DNA of 64,000 nt, from assembly GCF_025677645.1 (NCBI RefSeq), contig NZ_CP106879.1:1364001-1428000 (forward strand). The letters run 5' to 3'. The first letter of the stretch is position 1; each line of letters opens with the position of its first letter. The translations under genes and the position numbers were made by a program. This document shows positions 38,315 through 47,085 of the stretch, piece after piece. This DNA comes from Curtobacterium poinsettiae. Its GTDB lineage: Bacteria > Actinomycetota > Actinomycetes > Actinomycetales > Microbacteriaceae. The notes beneath the pieces are model-generated. The model saw only the letters and a list, made by a program, of their open reading frames with translations, ran no database searches and was not told the DNA's origin.

Positions 38315-39574
38315 TCAGCCGGCCAGGAAGGCGGCGACCGCTCCGTGCAAGGCAGCCAGGTCGTCGACGTGCACGAGCTCCCGGATCGAGTGCATCGACA
38401 GCAGTCCGACGCCGATGTCGATCGTCGGGATCCCGAGCCGGGTCGCCGCGATCGGGCCGATGGTCGAGCCGCCGGGGATCGTGTTCACGTTGACGAACGG
38501 CTGCCACGACACACCGGCGGTCTCGCACGCGGCTGCCCAGACGGCCTCGCCCTTCGCCTCGGTCATGTAGCGCTGGTTCGCGCTGATCTTCAGCAGCGGT
38601 CCGGCTCCCGGGCGCGGTCGGTTCGTCGGGTCGTGCTTCTCCGGCTGGTTCGGGTGCACCAGGTGCCCGGCGTCGCTCGACAGCAGCCACGACGCACGGA
38701 AGGCCCGGGCCGCTTCGGAGCGGGTGGCGCCGAGGCCCTCCTGCACACGGCCGAGGACGTCCTCGAGGAACGGACCACCGGCACCGGACGGCGTCGACGA
38801 CCCGATCTCCTCGTGGTCGAACGCCGCGAACACCGGGATGTGGTCACCGTCGGTCGGCGCGTCGACGATGCCCCGGAGTCCGGCGTGCACGCTCGTCAGG
38901 TTGTCCATCCGGCCGGACGCCAGGAACTCGCGCTCGATGCCGATCCGGGCCGGCACCTGGGTGTCGGCGAGGAACAGGTCCCACGACACGGCACCATCGC
39001 CGAGCCGGGCGAGCAGCCACTCCACGACAGCGGTCCCACCGGCGTCGCCATCGACCCCGACGATCGGCAGGGTGTGGCGCTGGCGGTCGATCTCCTTGCC
39101 GTCGTTGACCCCGCGGTCGAGGTGGATCGCGAGGTTCGGGATGCGGGCGACGGCGTCCGTGCTGACGAGCCGCACGCTGCCGTCGGCGTCGACGACCCGG
39201 CCGGCGATCCGCAGGTCGCGGTCGAACCAGGTCGACAGGAGCGCGCCGCCGTAGACCTCGACGTTCAGCTGCTCCCAGCCGCCCGTGCGGACGCCGGGGT
39301 TCGGCTTCACGCGGAAGCCGGGGGAGTCGGTGTGGGCGCCGAGGATCCGGAACGGCGTCGTCGGGCCGGCACCGTCGGGCAGGCGCCACGCGATGACGGC
39401 GCCGTCGCGGACCACCACGTACGCACCGGACTCGGTCGGCCAGGCGTCGAGTTCGGACAGCTCGGTGAACCCGGCAGCGACGAGACGGTCACGGGTCGCC
39501 GCCGCCGCGTGGAACGCGGTGGGCGACTCGGTGACGAACTGGGCGAACTCGGAGGCGATGGCGTCGACGGTCAC
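38315..39574 (-). CDS. M18 family aminopeptidase
   Basis: Dinuclear-metal aminopeptidase of the ApeB/aspartyl-aminopeptidase group; 419 aa. Metal-site segments ILGAHTDSPGFRVKPNP, FAAFDHEEIGSSTPSG, SSDAGHLVHPNQPEKHDP and the C-terminal GVGLLSMHSIRELV are all intact. Cytoplasmic, no signal peptide. GTG 39574 follows CACGAT on the minus strand by 6 nt, matching the leaderless pattern. The fbaA terminator lies just upstream. Confidence 0.94.
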   Translation of the reverse strand: MTVDAIASEFAQFVTESPTAFHAAAATRDRLVAAGFTELSELDAWPTESGAYVVVRDGAVIAWRLPDGAGPTTPFRILGAHTDSPGFRVKPNPGVRTGGWEQLNVEVYGGALLSTWFDRDLRIAGRVVDADGSVRLVSTDAVARIPNLAIHLDRGVNDGKEIDRQRHTLPIVGVDGDAGGTAVVEWLLARLGDGAVSWDLFLADTQVPARIGIEREFLASGRMDNLTSVHAGLRGIVDAPTDGDHIPVFAAFDHEEIGSSTPSGAGGPFLEDVLGRVQEGLGATRSEAARAFRASWLLSSDAGHLVHPNQPEKHDPTNRPRPGAGPLLKISANQRYMTEAKGEAVWAAACETAGVSWQPFVNVNTIPGGSTIGPIAATRLGIPTIDIGVGLLSMHSIRELVHVDDLAALHGAVAAFLAG

Positions 39575-39612
39575 CCGTCCATCGTGGCACGCGGTGGAGA
39601 CGACCCGACGCA

Positions 39613-39645
39613 GAACGGGGCGCGTCCGTCGGACGCACCCCGTTC
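39613..39645 (-). terminator. fbaA terminator
   Basis: A 15-bp stem GAACGGGGCGCGTCC/GGACGCACCCCGTTC with one G:U and a 3-nt loop, 35 bases beyond the fbaA stop on the minus strand. Confidence 0.75.
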
Positions 39646-39679
39646 CTCCAGGCCGGTGGACCCGACCCGACGGATCTGC

Positions 39680-40708
39680 TCAGCCCTGGGTGTGACCAGC
39701 GGAGCCGAGGACCTTCGCGGCCTCGCCGACGCGAGCCGCCATGGCGGTCTCGGCGACCTTGCCCCAGGCACGGGGGTCGTACTGCTTCTTGTTGCCGACC
39801 TCGCCGTCGATCTTCAGGACGCCCTCGTAGTTCCGGAACATCGAGTCGGCGATCGAGCGGGTGAACGCGTACTGCGTGTCCGTGTCGATGTTCATCTTGA
39901 TGACGCCGTTGCGGACGGCCTCGTGGATCTCGTCGTCGGTCGAGCCGGAGCCGCCGTGGAAGACGAGGTCGAGGGGGTTCTCGCCGGTGCCGTGCTTCGC
40001 CGCGACCGACGCCTGGATCTCGCCGAGGAGCTCGGGGCGGAGCTTGACGTTGCCCGGCTTGTAGACGCCGTGCACGTTGCCGAAGGTGAGCGCCGCGATC
40101 CAGCGGCCCTTGTCACCCAGGCCGAGTGCGTCGACGACCTTCTCGACGTCGTTCGGGGTGGTGTAGAGCGCGTCGTTCGTGCCCTCGTGCTGGACGCCGT
40201 CCTCTTCGCCGCCGACGACGCCGATCTCGACCTCGAGGATCGCGTTGATGTTCCGCGTCTTCTCGATCATGGTCTTTGCGATCTCGATGTTCTCGTCGAG
40301 CGGCACGGCTGAACCGTCCCACATGTGCGACTGGAAGATCGGGTTGCGACCCTGCCGGACCTCTTCCTCGCTCGCCGCGATGAGCGGCAGGACGAAGCCG
40401 TCGAGGGCGTCCTTCGGGCAGTGGTCGGTGTGCAGCGCGACCGTGATGTCGTAGTTCTTGGCGACCTCGTGGGCGAACTTCGCCATCGCCAGGGCACCCG
40501 CTGCGCGGTTCTTGATGGTGTGGCCGGCGAAGTAGTCGGCACCGCCCGTCGTGACCTGGAGGATGCCGTCGGAACCGGCTTCCTGCAGGCCCTGGAGGAC
40601 CGCGTTGATGGTCTGCGAGGAGGAGACGTTGACCGCGGGGTACGCGAACTTGCCCGCCTTCGCGCGTTCGATCATCTCGGCGTACTGTTCCGGCGTTGCG
40701 ATGGGCAC
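39680..40708 (-). CDS. fbaA: Class II fructose-bisphosphate aldolase
   Basis: Zinc aldolase of glycolysis and gluconeogenesis; 342 aa, the long class IIa form. Metal ligands in VALHTDHCPKD (His and catalytic Asp), ILEVEIGVVGGEEDG, ALTFGNVHGVYKPG and LVFHGGSGSTDDEI. GTG 40708 has AAGGAGATCC 7 nt upstream. Divergent from glpX, which catalyses the next gluconeogenic step. Distinct from the inositol-pathway aldolase at 44580. Confidence 0.97.
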   Translation of the reverse strand: MPIATPEQYAEMIERAKAGKFAYPAVNVSSSQTINAVLQGLQEAGSDGILQVTTGGADYFAGHTIKNRAAGALAMAKFAHEVAKNYDITVALHTDHCPKDALDGFVLPLIAASEEEVRQGRNPIFQSHMWDGSAVPLDENIEIAKTMIEKTRNINAILEVEIGVVGGEEDGVQHEGTNDALYTTPNDVEKVVDALGLGDKGRWIAALTFGNVHGVYKPGNVKLRPELLGEIQASVAAKHGTGENPLDLVFHGGSGSTDDEIHEAVRNGVIKMNIDTDTQYAFTRSIADSMFRNYEGVLKIDGEVGNKKQYDPRAWGKVAETAMAARVGEAAKVLGSAGHTQG

Positions 40709-40914
40709 GTGGATCTCCTTCGACTTCGGTGATGTCCCCGCCGATCGTAGTCAGAAGCTCTGGGCCCCGACCGCCGGTTCCGGTGCGACGCGCCAGCGGC
40801 GCACCGGCCGTGCCGGTCGGGGAGGTGCGGTCCGGGTTACGCGGTCGGCTCACGTCCGGCGTGCACATGCGTGCACGGGCCCGGTGTCCGGACCGCGGGT
40901 CGGCCGCCGGTCGG

Positions 40915-40920
40915 TAGGCT
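40915..40920 (+). promoter_or_regulatory. glpX -10 hexamer (leaderless type)
   Basis: TAGGCT ends 6 nt before GTG 40927. It is one of the clearest examples of the -10 + 6-9 nt + start arrangement that recurs through the window. Confidence 0.65.
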
Positions 40921-40926
40921 CGGGTC

Positions 40927-41916
40927 GTGACTCCCACTACGGAAACCGGCTCCCTGTTCCTCCAGCCCGACCGCAACCTCGCGCTCGAGCTCGTGCGTGC
41001 GACGGAGGCCGCCGCGATCCGTGCGCAGCCGTGGGTCGGGCGTGGTGAGAAGAACCTCGCCGACGGTGCTGCGGTCGACGCGATGCGCAAGTTCCTCGGC
41101 ACGGTGAACTTCGACGGCGTCGTCGTCATCGGCGAGGGCGAGAAGGACAACGCCCCGATGCTCTACAACGGCGAGCACGTCGGCAACGGGCACGGCCCGG
41201 CTTGCGACATCGCGGTCGACCCGATCGACGGCACCTCGCTCACCGCCGCCGGCCGCCAGAACGCCATCTCCGTCATGGCCGTCTCGGACCGCGGTTCGAT
41301 GTACGACCCCTCCGCCGTCTTCTACATGGACAAGATCGCCGCCGGCCCCGAGGGTCGCGGTGTCCTGGACCTCGAGAAGCCGATCGGTGACAACATCCGC
41401 GCGCTGGCGAAGGCCAAGGGCAAGGACCTCGAGGACATGGTCGTCGCCGTGCTCGACCGTCCGCGCCACGACGAGCTGATCCGCGCCATCCGCGCGACCG
41501 GTGCCGGCACGCGACTGCTGCTCGACGGTGACGTCGCCGGTGGCATCGCCGCCGCCCTGCCCGGCTCGACCATCGACATGTGCGTCGGTGTCGGCGGCAC
41601 CCCCGAGGGCATCATCACGGCGTGCGCGATCAAGGCGCTCGGCGGCGTGATCCTCGGCAAGCTCCAGCCGAAGGACGACGAGGAGCGCGAGCGCGCCATC
41701 GCCGCCGGCCACGACCTGGACAAGGTCCTCGACCAGGACGACCTGGTGACGGGTGACAACACGTTCTTCGTCGCCACCGGCGTCACCGACGGCGTCCTGG
41801 TCGACGGCGTGCGTCGTTCGCGCGGCGTCATCCACACCGACTCGCTCGTGCTCCGCTCGCGCTCGAACACGATCCGCCGCATCCAGGCGGACCACCGTGC
41901 GGAGAAGTGGTTCTGA
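40927..41916 (+). CDS. glpX: Class II fructose-1,6-bisphosphatase
   Basis: Dephosphorylates fructose 1,6-bisphosphate in gluconeogenesis; 329 aa. Metal-binding [14 protein letters not shown] and [16 protein letters not shown], and the sugar-site [16 protein letters not shown]. GlpX is the usual and often sole FBPase in actinobacteria. GTG 40927 is probably leaderless (TAGGCT 40915-40920). A perfect 15-bp terminator follows. In M. tuberculosis glpX is next to fum and the DUF4245 gene; here those lie within about 8 kb. Confidence 0.97.
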   Translation: MTPTTETGSLFLQPDRNLALELVRATEAAAIRAQPWVGRGEKNLADGAAVDAMRKFLGTVNFDGVVVIGEGEKDNAPMLYNGEHVGNGHGPACDIAVDPIDGTSLTAAGRQNAISVMAVSDRGSMYDPSAVFYMDKIAAGPEGRGVLDLEKPIGDNIRALAKAKGKDLEDMVVAVLDRPRHDELIRAIRATGAGTRLLLDGDVAGGIAAALPGSTIDMCVGVGGTPEGIITACAIKALGGVILGKLQPKDDEERERAIAAGHDLDKVLDQDDLVTGDNTFFVATGVTDGVLVDGVRRSRGVIHTDSLVLRSRSNTIRRIQADHRAEKWF

Positions 41917-41962
41917 TCCGCACGCGGTCCTGATCGGCGCGGATCCGCGCTGCACCACTGCA

Positions 41963-42003
41963 ACCCGTCCGAACCACGCGATCCCGTGGTTCGGACGGGT
42001 TTC
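41963..42003 (+). terminator. glpX terminator
   Basis: Perfect 15-bp stem CCCGTCCGAACCACG/CGTGGTTCGGACGGG with a 6-nt loop followed by TTTCCG. Confidence 0.85.
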
Positions 42004-42075
42004 CGTTGTGCCGTGCGGTGCGGTGCGGTGCGCCGCTGCGCCGCTGCGCCGGACGTCGCGCTGCGCTGCGCTCCG
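42003..42075. repeat. Low-complexity GCGGT/GCCGCT micro-repeats
   Basis: Runs of GCGGT (three), CGCCGCTG (two) and GCGCTGC (two) fill the gap between the glpX terminator and the rmuC stop. No other feature seen. Confidence 0.6.
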
Positions 42076-42078
42076 CCG

Positions 42079-43341
42079 TCAGTCCTCGTCGACGGCGCCG
42101 ACGAGCTCCGGGGCCGTGAGCAGCCGCGGCTCGTCCTCGATCGACGCCGGGTCCGCGATCACCTTCGACTCGTCGAGCAGCGACAACCGACGGGCACTCG
42201 GCAGGACCTGGCGTTCGAGCGACCCGACGAAGCGGTTGTAGTCGACGACGGAGCCCCGGATCGAGCGGCCGAGCTTGTCGACGTGCCCCGCCATCGTGGA
42301 CAGCCGGCCGTAGAGCTCGCGGGAGACCTTGAAGAGCTCGTGCGCCTCTTGCGACACGACGTCCTGCTGCCACGAGAACGCCACGGTCTTCAGCACGGAC
42401 CACAGGGTCACGGGTGAGGCGAGTGCGATGCGCTTGCGGAAGGCGTGGTCGAGCAGGCCGGGGTCGGCGGCGAGGGCGCTCGAGATGAGCGACTCGGACG
42501 GGATGAAGGCGACGGTGAGCTCGGGGGAGGCGTCGTAGCCGGTCCAGTACTCCCGTGCGGCGAGGGCGTCGACGTGCGCGCGGAGCGCCTTGACGTGCTG
42601 GGCGATGAGCTGGTCGCGTCGTGCTGCCTCGGCACCGGTGGCGGTCGCCGGGATCTCGGCTGCTTGCAGGTAGGCGCTGAACGGCACCTTGGCATCGACG
42701 GCGATGGTCTTGCCGCCGGGGAGGTGCACGACCATGTCCGGGCGGGCGGAGCCGACGGCGGTGGTGACGGAGGACTGCACGTCGAAGTCCACCCGTTCGA
42801 GCAGCCCGGCGGCCTCGACCACGTTGCGCAGCTGCGTCTCGCCCCAGACGCCGCGCGTGCTGTTCGACGACAGGGCGCTGGCCAGGGTGTCGGCGGTGGC
42901 GCGCAGGCGCTCTTCCGACTCGGCGGCCGACCGGAGCTGTGCCGACAGCGCGCCGTACTGCTCGCTCCGGGACTGCTCGAGCTCGGCGATCTTCGTGCGC
43001 ATCACGTCGAGCGTCTGCGCCACGGGGCTGAGCGCCGAGAGCACCTTGGACTCGTTCTGGTTGCGCGCTGCGTCGACGCCGTGCATGCGCTGCACCAGGT
43101 GCTCGAGTTCGGCGGAGCGCCGTTCGAGCGAGTCGACCTGGCGGCGGTACTGCGTGTCCTGGGCGTCGAGGCGTTCCTCGGCGTCACGCCGCACCGCCTC
43201 GAGCTGACCGCGCAGGGCCTCGGCCGTCGCGCGGGCCGACGCGGCGTCGACGCCCGCGCGCGAGCGGGCGAGCGACCAGGCGACGACCGCACCGACGGCG
43301 ATGCCGATCACGAGACCGATGACCAGGGCGAGGATCTGCAT
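42079..43341 (-). CDS. rmuC: DNA recombination protein RmuC
   Basis: A 420-aa protein with an N-terminal TM helix (about 2-24, ILALVIGLVIGIAVGAVVAW) and a long coiled coil (about 28-150). The RmuC nuclease-like domain follows, with RGVWGETQLRNVVEAAGL, DMVVHLPGGKTIAVDAKVP (PD-(D/E)XK-like core) and FIPSESLISSAL. In E. coli RmuC limits recombination between inverted repeats; mechanism uncertain. ATG 43341 is chosen because it places the TM helix at the N-terminus. The Shine-Dalgarno is weak. Divergent from the inositol operon. Confidence 0.9.
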   Translation of the reverse strand: MQILALVIGLVIGIAVGAVVAWSLARSRAGVDAASARATAEALRGQLEAVRRDAEERLDAQDTQYRRQVDSLERRSAELEHLVQRMHGVDAARNQNESKVLSALSPVAQTLDVMRTKIAELEQSRSEQYGALSAQLRSAAESEERLRATADTLASALSSNSTRGVWGETQLRNVVEAAGLLERVDFDVQSSVTTAVGSARPDMVVHLPGGKTIAVDAKVPFSAYLQAAEIPATATGAEAARRDQLIAQHVKALRAHVDALAAREYWTGYDASPELTVAFIPSESLISSALAADPGLLDHAFRKRIALASPVTLWSVLKTVAFSWQQDVVSQEAHELFKVSRELYGRLSTMAGHVDKLGRSIRGSVVDYNRFVGSLERQVLPSARRLSLLDESKVIADPASIEDEPRLLTAPELVGAVDED

Positions 43342-43451
43342 GTCGCGACCCTGGCAGAACCCACCGACACCGCGCCTCCCGGCCCACCGGCGCGCCCCGC
43401 AGGACCGGCGTGACCGGCGCCACGCGACGCGCGTGACGGACCTCGGAATCC

Positions 43452-43463
43452 ATGTCATGACAT
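43452..43463. promoter_or_regulatory. Candidate GntR operator at the iolC promoter
   Basis: ATGTCATGACAT is a perfect 12-bp palindrome overlapping the -35 box. Its core TGTCATGACA matches the TGTCGTGACA palindrome in front of the GntR gene (56875-56884) at 9 of 10 bases. Confidence 0.65.
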
Positions 43464-43485
43464 TAGGGCAAACAGGGTGTACAGT
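43457..43485 (+). promoter_or_regulatory. iolC operon promoter
   Basis: -35 ATGACA (43457-43462), a 17-bp spacer and -10 TACAGT (43480-43485): close to the sigma-70 type consensus. The leader to ATG 43532 is about 40 nt. Confidence 0.7.
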
Positions 43486-43531
43486 CGTGATCGTCCGCCG
43501 ATGAAGCCGCACGGAAGGTCCACCGCGTCGC

Positions 43532-44587
43532 ATGACGAACCAAGCCCCCCACGCCTACGACGTGATCACGATGGGACGCGTCAGCGTCGACATCTACCCG
43601 CAGCAGACCGGCCCGCTCGAGGACGTCTCGACCTTCTCGAAGTCCGTCGGCGGCAGCGCCACGAACGTCGCCATCGCCGCTGCTCGCCACGGAGCGGACG
43701 CCGCGGTCATCACCCGGACGGGCAACGACCCCTTCGGCCGGTACATCGCCCGCACGCTGCCCGAGTACGGCGTCGCGAACGCCTTCGTCGAGACGGTCGA
43801 GGGGCTGAACACCCCCGTCGCCTTCTGCGAGATCTTCCCGCCGGACGACTTCCCGCTCTACTTCTACCGGGCCCCGAAGGCGCCGGACCTGATGATCACG
43901 GCGAAGTCCCTGCCGCTGCACGAGATCGAGCGCGCGAAGATCTTCTGGACCACGGTGACCGGCCTCAGCGAGGAGCCGAGCCGACAGGCGCACCACGTGG
44001 CGTACGAAGCCCGGTCCGCCGTGCAGAACAGCACGAAGACCCACACCGTGCTGGACCTGGACTACCGGTCGATGTTCTGGTCGAGCCCCGAGGCCGCGAC
44101 GCGCGAGGTCGCGATCGCCCTCGAGCACGCCACCGTCGCCGTCGGCAACCGCGAGGAGTGCGAGGTGGCGGTGGGGGAGACCGACCCGGTCCGCGCCGCT
44201 GACGCCCTGCTCGACCGCGGGGTCGAGATCGCGATCGTCAAGCAGGGGCCGAAGGGCGTGCTGGCGAAGACCCGGGACGAGTTCGTCGAGTTCCGTCCGC
44301 ACCACATCGACGTCGTGAACGGGCTCGGCTCGGGCGACGGTTTCGGCGGTGCACTGACCCACGGACTGCTGCAGGGCTGGAGCCTCGCGCGGATCCTGGC
44401 GTTCTGCAACGCCGCCGGCGCGATCGTCGCGACGCGGTTCGAGTGCTCGACGGCGATGCCGACGAGCGACGAGATCGAACAGTTCCTGACCGACAACCCG
44501 GCCGAGGGCACGACGCACACGGGTGAGGCGCACACGGGTGAAACGAACACGGGTGAGACGAACACCGAGGAGAAGACCCATGCCTGA
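43532..44587 (+). CDS. iolC: 5-Dehydro-2-deoxygluconokinase
   Basis: PfkB-type sugar kinase that phosphorylates 2-deoxy-5-keto-D-gluconate in inositol catabolism; 351 aa. N-terminal GGSATNVAIAAARHG and ITRTGNDPFGRYI, and the ATP/anion-hole motif VNGLGSGDGFGGALTHGLL with the catalytic Asp (usual form GAGD, here GSGD). The last 25 residues are a tandem [HN]TGE[AT] repeat encoded by a 15-bp minisatellite. First gene of a nine-gene operon; ATG 43532, with GGAAGG rather far upstream (13 nt). Overlaps the next gene by 8 nt. Confidence 0.92.
   Translation: MTNQAPHAYDVITMGRVSVDIYPQQTGPLEDVSTFSKSVGGSATNVAIAAARHGADAAVITRTGNDPFGRYIARTLPEYGVANAFVETVEGLNTPVAFCEIFPPDDFPLYFYRAPKAPDLMITAKSLPLHEIERAKIFWTTVTGLSEEPSRQAHHVAYEARSAVQNSTKTHTVLDLDYRSMFWSSPEAATREVAIALEHATVAVGNREECEVAVGETDPVRAADALLDRGVEIAIVKQGPKGVLAKTRDEFVEFRPHHIDVVNGLGSGDGFGGALTHGLLQGWSLARILAFCNAAGAIVATRFECSTAMPTSDEIEQFLTDNPAEGTTHTGEAHTGETNTGETNTEEKTHA
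44516..44572 (+). repeat. 15-bp coding minisatellite in iolC
   Basis: Units CACACGGGTGAGGCG, CACACGGGTGAAACG, AACACGGGTGAGACG and a partial fourth encode HTGEA-HTGET-NTGET-NTEEK at the IolC C-terminus. Confidence 0.85.
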
Positions 44588-45569
44588 GCTCAGCCCCGCT
44601 GACTTCCAGCGCCTCCGCGACATCCGTGCCGGCCAGCCCGACCTGGTGCGTGCCACGCTCGACGCCCGCCACAAACGCTCCCTGCTCGCCGACGACGGCA
44701 AGCTCTTCATCGTCGCCGCCGACCACCCCGCACGCGGTGCACTTGCGGTGCGCGACGACGAGTCCGCGATGGCGGACCGCTACGACCTGCTCGAGCGGCT
44801 CGTCACGGCCCTCGGCCGGCCGGGGGTCGACGGCGTGCTCGGCACCCCCGACATCCTCGAGGACCTCGCACTGCTCGGCGCCCTCGACGGCAAGGTCGTC
44901 GTCGGGTCGATGAACCGCGGCGGACTGCGCGGCGCGACCTTCGAGATGGACGACCGGTACACGGCGTACTCGGCGCAGGCCATCAAGGACTCCGGGCTCG
45001 ACTTCGCCAAGCTGCTGGTGCGCATCGCCCTGGAGGACTCGGGCACCGCGCCGACGCTCGAGGCCACGGCCCGCGCCGTCAGCGAGGCCGCGGCACTCCA
45101 GCTGCCGATCATGCTCGAGCCGTTCATGTCGGAGTGGCGGGACGGCCGGGTCGTCAACGACCTGTCGGCAGATGCCGTGATCACCTCGATGGCGATCGCT
45201 GCGGGCCTCGGCGAGTCCAGCGCCTACAGCTGGCTCAAGATCCCCGTCGTCGACGACATGGAGCGCGTGATGGCGGCGACGACGCTGCCGACGCTGCTGC
45301 TCGGCGGCGACCCGGCTTCGCGCCCGCTGGAGACGTACGCCAAGTGGGCTGACGCCCTGGCACTGCCCGGCGTCCGCGGCCTGGTCGTCGGACGCACCCT
45401 GCTCTACCCCTCGGACGGCGACGTTGCCGCCGCCGTGGACGTGGCCGCCGGTCTCGTCCACAGCCAGGAGGCCCGGGGCGGGTTCTCCACAGATGCCCAC
45501 GACCCAGCCGCTCGGCTCGCGGGCGCCACCACCATGGACTCGTCCATCTCGGAAGGAAGCAACGCATGA
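44580..45569 (+). CDS. Class I aldolase-fold protein of the inositol operon (Cgl0159-like)
   Basis: A 329-aa (beta/alpha)8 protein of the DeoC/LacD-like type that Corynebacterium carries next to iolC. Probably cleaves 2-deoxy-5-keto-gluconate-6-phosphate to malonate semialdehyde and dihydroxyacetone phosphate, the step done by IolJ in Bacillus. No class II IolJ is in the operon. Candidate Schiff-base lysines are in GLDFAKLLVRIAL and AYSWLKIPVVDDM; FIVAADHPARGAL and MLEPFMSEWRDG are further conserved parts. ATG 44580 has GAGGAG upstream and overlaps iolC by 8 nt; the stop overlaps iolA (ATGA). Confidence 0.82.
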   Translation: MPELSPADFQRLRDIRAGQPDLVRATLDARHKRSLLADDGKLFIVAADHPARGALAVRDDESAMADRYDLLERLVTALGRPGVDGVLGTPDILEDLALLGALDGKVVVGSMNRGGLRGATFEMDDRYTAYSAQAIKDSGLDFAKLLVRIALEDSGTAPTLEATARAVSEAAALQLPIMLEPFMSEWRDGRVVNDLSADAVITSMAIAAGLGESSAYSWLKIPVVDDMERVMAATTLPTLLLGGDPASRPLETYAKWADALALPGVRGLVVGRTLLYPSDGDVAAAVDVAAGLVHSQEARGGFSTDAHDPAARLAGATTMDSSISEGSNA

Positions 45570-47077
45570 CGCTCACCGACACGACCACCACCACGGTCGG
45601 GCACTGGATCGACGGCAGGCGCGTCGAATCCGCGTCGGGCAACACCGCCCCCGTGTACGACCCGGCGCTCGGCGTCGCGACGAAGCAGGTCGCCCTGGCC
45701 GACGAGTCCGAGATCCAGGCGGCCATCGGCAGCGCCAAGGCGGCGTTCCCCGGTTGGAGCAACCTGTCACTGGCCAAGCGTCAGGCGATCCTGTTCTCGT
45801 TCCGCGAGATCCTGAACCGCGACAAGGCCGAGCTGGCCGAGATCATCACGAGCGAGCACGGCAAGGTCATCGACGACGCCCTGGGTGAGATCGCCCGTGG
45901 GCAAGAGGTCGTGGAGCTCGCCACCAACATCCCGAGCCTGATGAAGGGCGAGTTCTCCGACCAGGTCTCGACCGGCATCGACGTCTACTCGATCCGCCAG
46001 CCGCTCGGCGTCGTGGGCATCATCAGCCCGTTCAACTTCCCGGCGATGGTGCCGCTCTGGTTCCTGCCGATCGCGATCGCCGCGGGCAACACCGTCGTGC
46101 TGAAGCCGAGCGAGAAGGACCCGTCGGCCGCCATCTGGCTCGCCGAGAAGTTCAAGGAGGCCGGGCTGCCCGACGGCGTCTTCAACGTGCTCAACGGCGA
46201 CAAGCTGTCCGTCGACGGCCTGCTCACCAACGACGACGTCGAGTCGATCTCGTTCGTCGGCTCCACGCCCATCGCGCAGTACGTCTACGAGACCGGCACG
46301 AAGCACGGCAAGCGCGTGCAGGCCCTCGGCGGCGCGAAGAACCACATGCTCGTCCTGCCGGACGCCGACCTCGACCTGGTCGCCGACAACGCGATCAACG
46401 CCGGCTTCGGTTCGGCCGGCGAACGCTGCATGGCGATCTCGGTCGTCGTTGCCGTCGAGCCGGTGGCGGACGAGCTCATCCAGAAGATCAAGGACCGCGC
46501 GGCGACCCTGCGCATCGGCGACGGTCGTCGCGGGTGCGACATGGGGCCGCTCGTCACGAAGCAGCACCGTGACAAGGTCGCCTCGTACATCGAGGTCGCA
46601 GAGCAGGACGGTGCGGTGGTTGTGGTGGACGGCCGCACCGTCCGACCCGACGGCGACGAGAACGGCTTCTGGTTGGGCCCGACGCTGATCGACCAGGTGC
46701 CCACCACGAGCCGCGTCTACACCGAGGAGATCTTCGGTCCGGTGCTGAGCGTCGTGCGGGTCGCCACCTACCAAGAGGGCCTCGAGCTCATCAACTCCGG
46801 CGCGTACGGCAACGGCACGGCCATCTTCACGAACGACGGTGGCGCCGCCCGGCGGTTCCAGCGCGACGTGCAGGTCGGCATGATCGGCATCAACGTCCCG
46901 ATCCCGGTGCCGGTCGCCTACTACTCGTTCGGCGGCTGGAAGAACTCGCTGTTCGGTGACCACAAGGCCTACGGTGCCGACGGCGTGAGCTTCTTCACCC
47001 GTCAGAAGGCGATCACGAGCCGGTGGCTCGACCCGTCGCACGGCGGCATCAACCTCGGCTTCCCGTCGAACAACTGA
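45566..47077 (+). CDS. iolA: CoA-acylating (methyl)malonate-semialdehyde dehydrogenase
   Basis: Converts malonate semialdehyde with CoA and NAD+ to acetyl-CoA and CO2, the last inositol step; also acts in valine catabolism. The protein is 503 aa. NAD-binding VVGIISPFNFPAMVP and VLKPSEKDPSAA, and the catalytic cysteine C288 in GSAGERCMAIS. The ALDH general-base Glu position holds ALGGAKNH, as in this CoA-dependent subfamily. ATG 45566 overlaps the preceding stop (ATGA). Followed by iolB after 8 bp. Confidence 0.95.
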   Translation: MTLTDTTTTTVGHWIDGRRVESASGNTAPVYDPALGVATKQVALADESEIQAAIGSAKAAFPGWSNLSLAKRQAILFSFREILNRDKAELAEIITSEHGKVIDDALGEIARGQEVVELATNIPSLMKGEFSDQVSTGIDVYSIRQPLGVVGIISPFNFPAMVPLWFLPIAIAAGNTVVLKPSEKDPSAAIWLAEKFKEAGLPDGVFNVLNGDKLSVDGLLTNDDVESISFVGSTPIAQYVYETGTKHGKRVQALGGAKNHMLVLPDADLDLVADNAINAGFGSAGERCMAISVVVAVEPVADELIQKIKDRAATLRIGDGRRGCDMGPLVTKQHRDKVASYIEVAEQDGAVVVVDGRTVRPDGDENGFWLGPTLIDQVPTTSRVYTEEIFGPVLSVVRVATYQEGLELINSGAYGNGTAIFTNDGGAARRFQRDVQVGMIGINVPIPVPVAYYSFGGWKNSLFGDHKAYGADGVSFFTRQKAITSRWLDPSHGGINLGFPSNN

Positions 47078-47085
47078 CCCGCAGC

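Noticed and set aside
42003..42075. A microsatellite with a regulatory role
   Set aside because: Very short imperfect GCGGT and GCCGCT runs in 75% or higher GC DNA are likely chance; no gene start is nearby.
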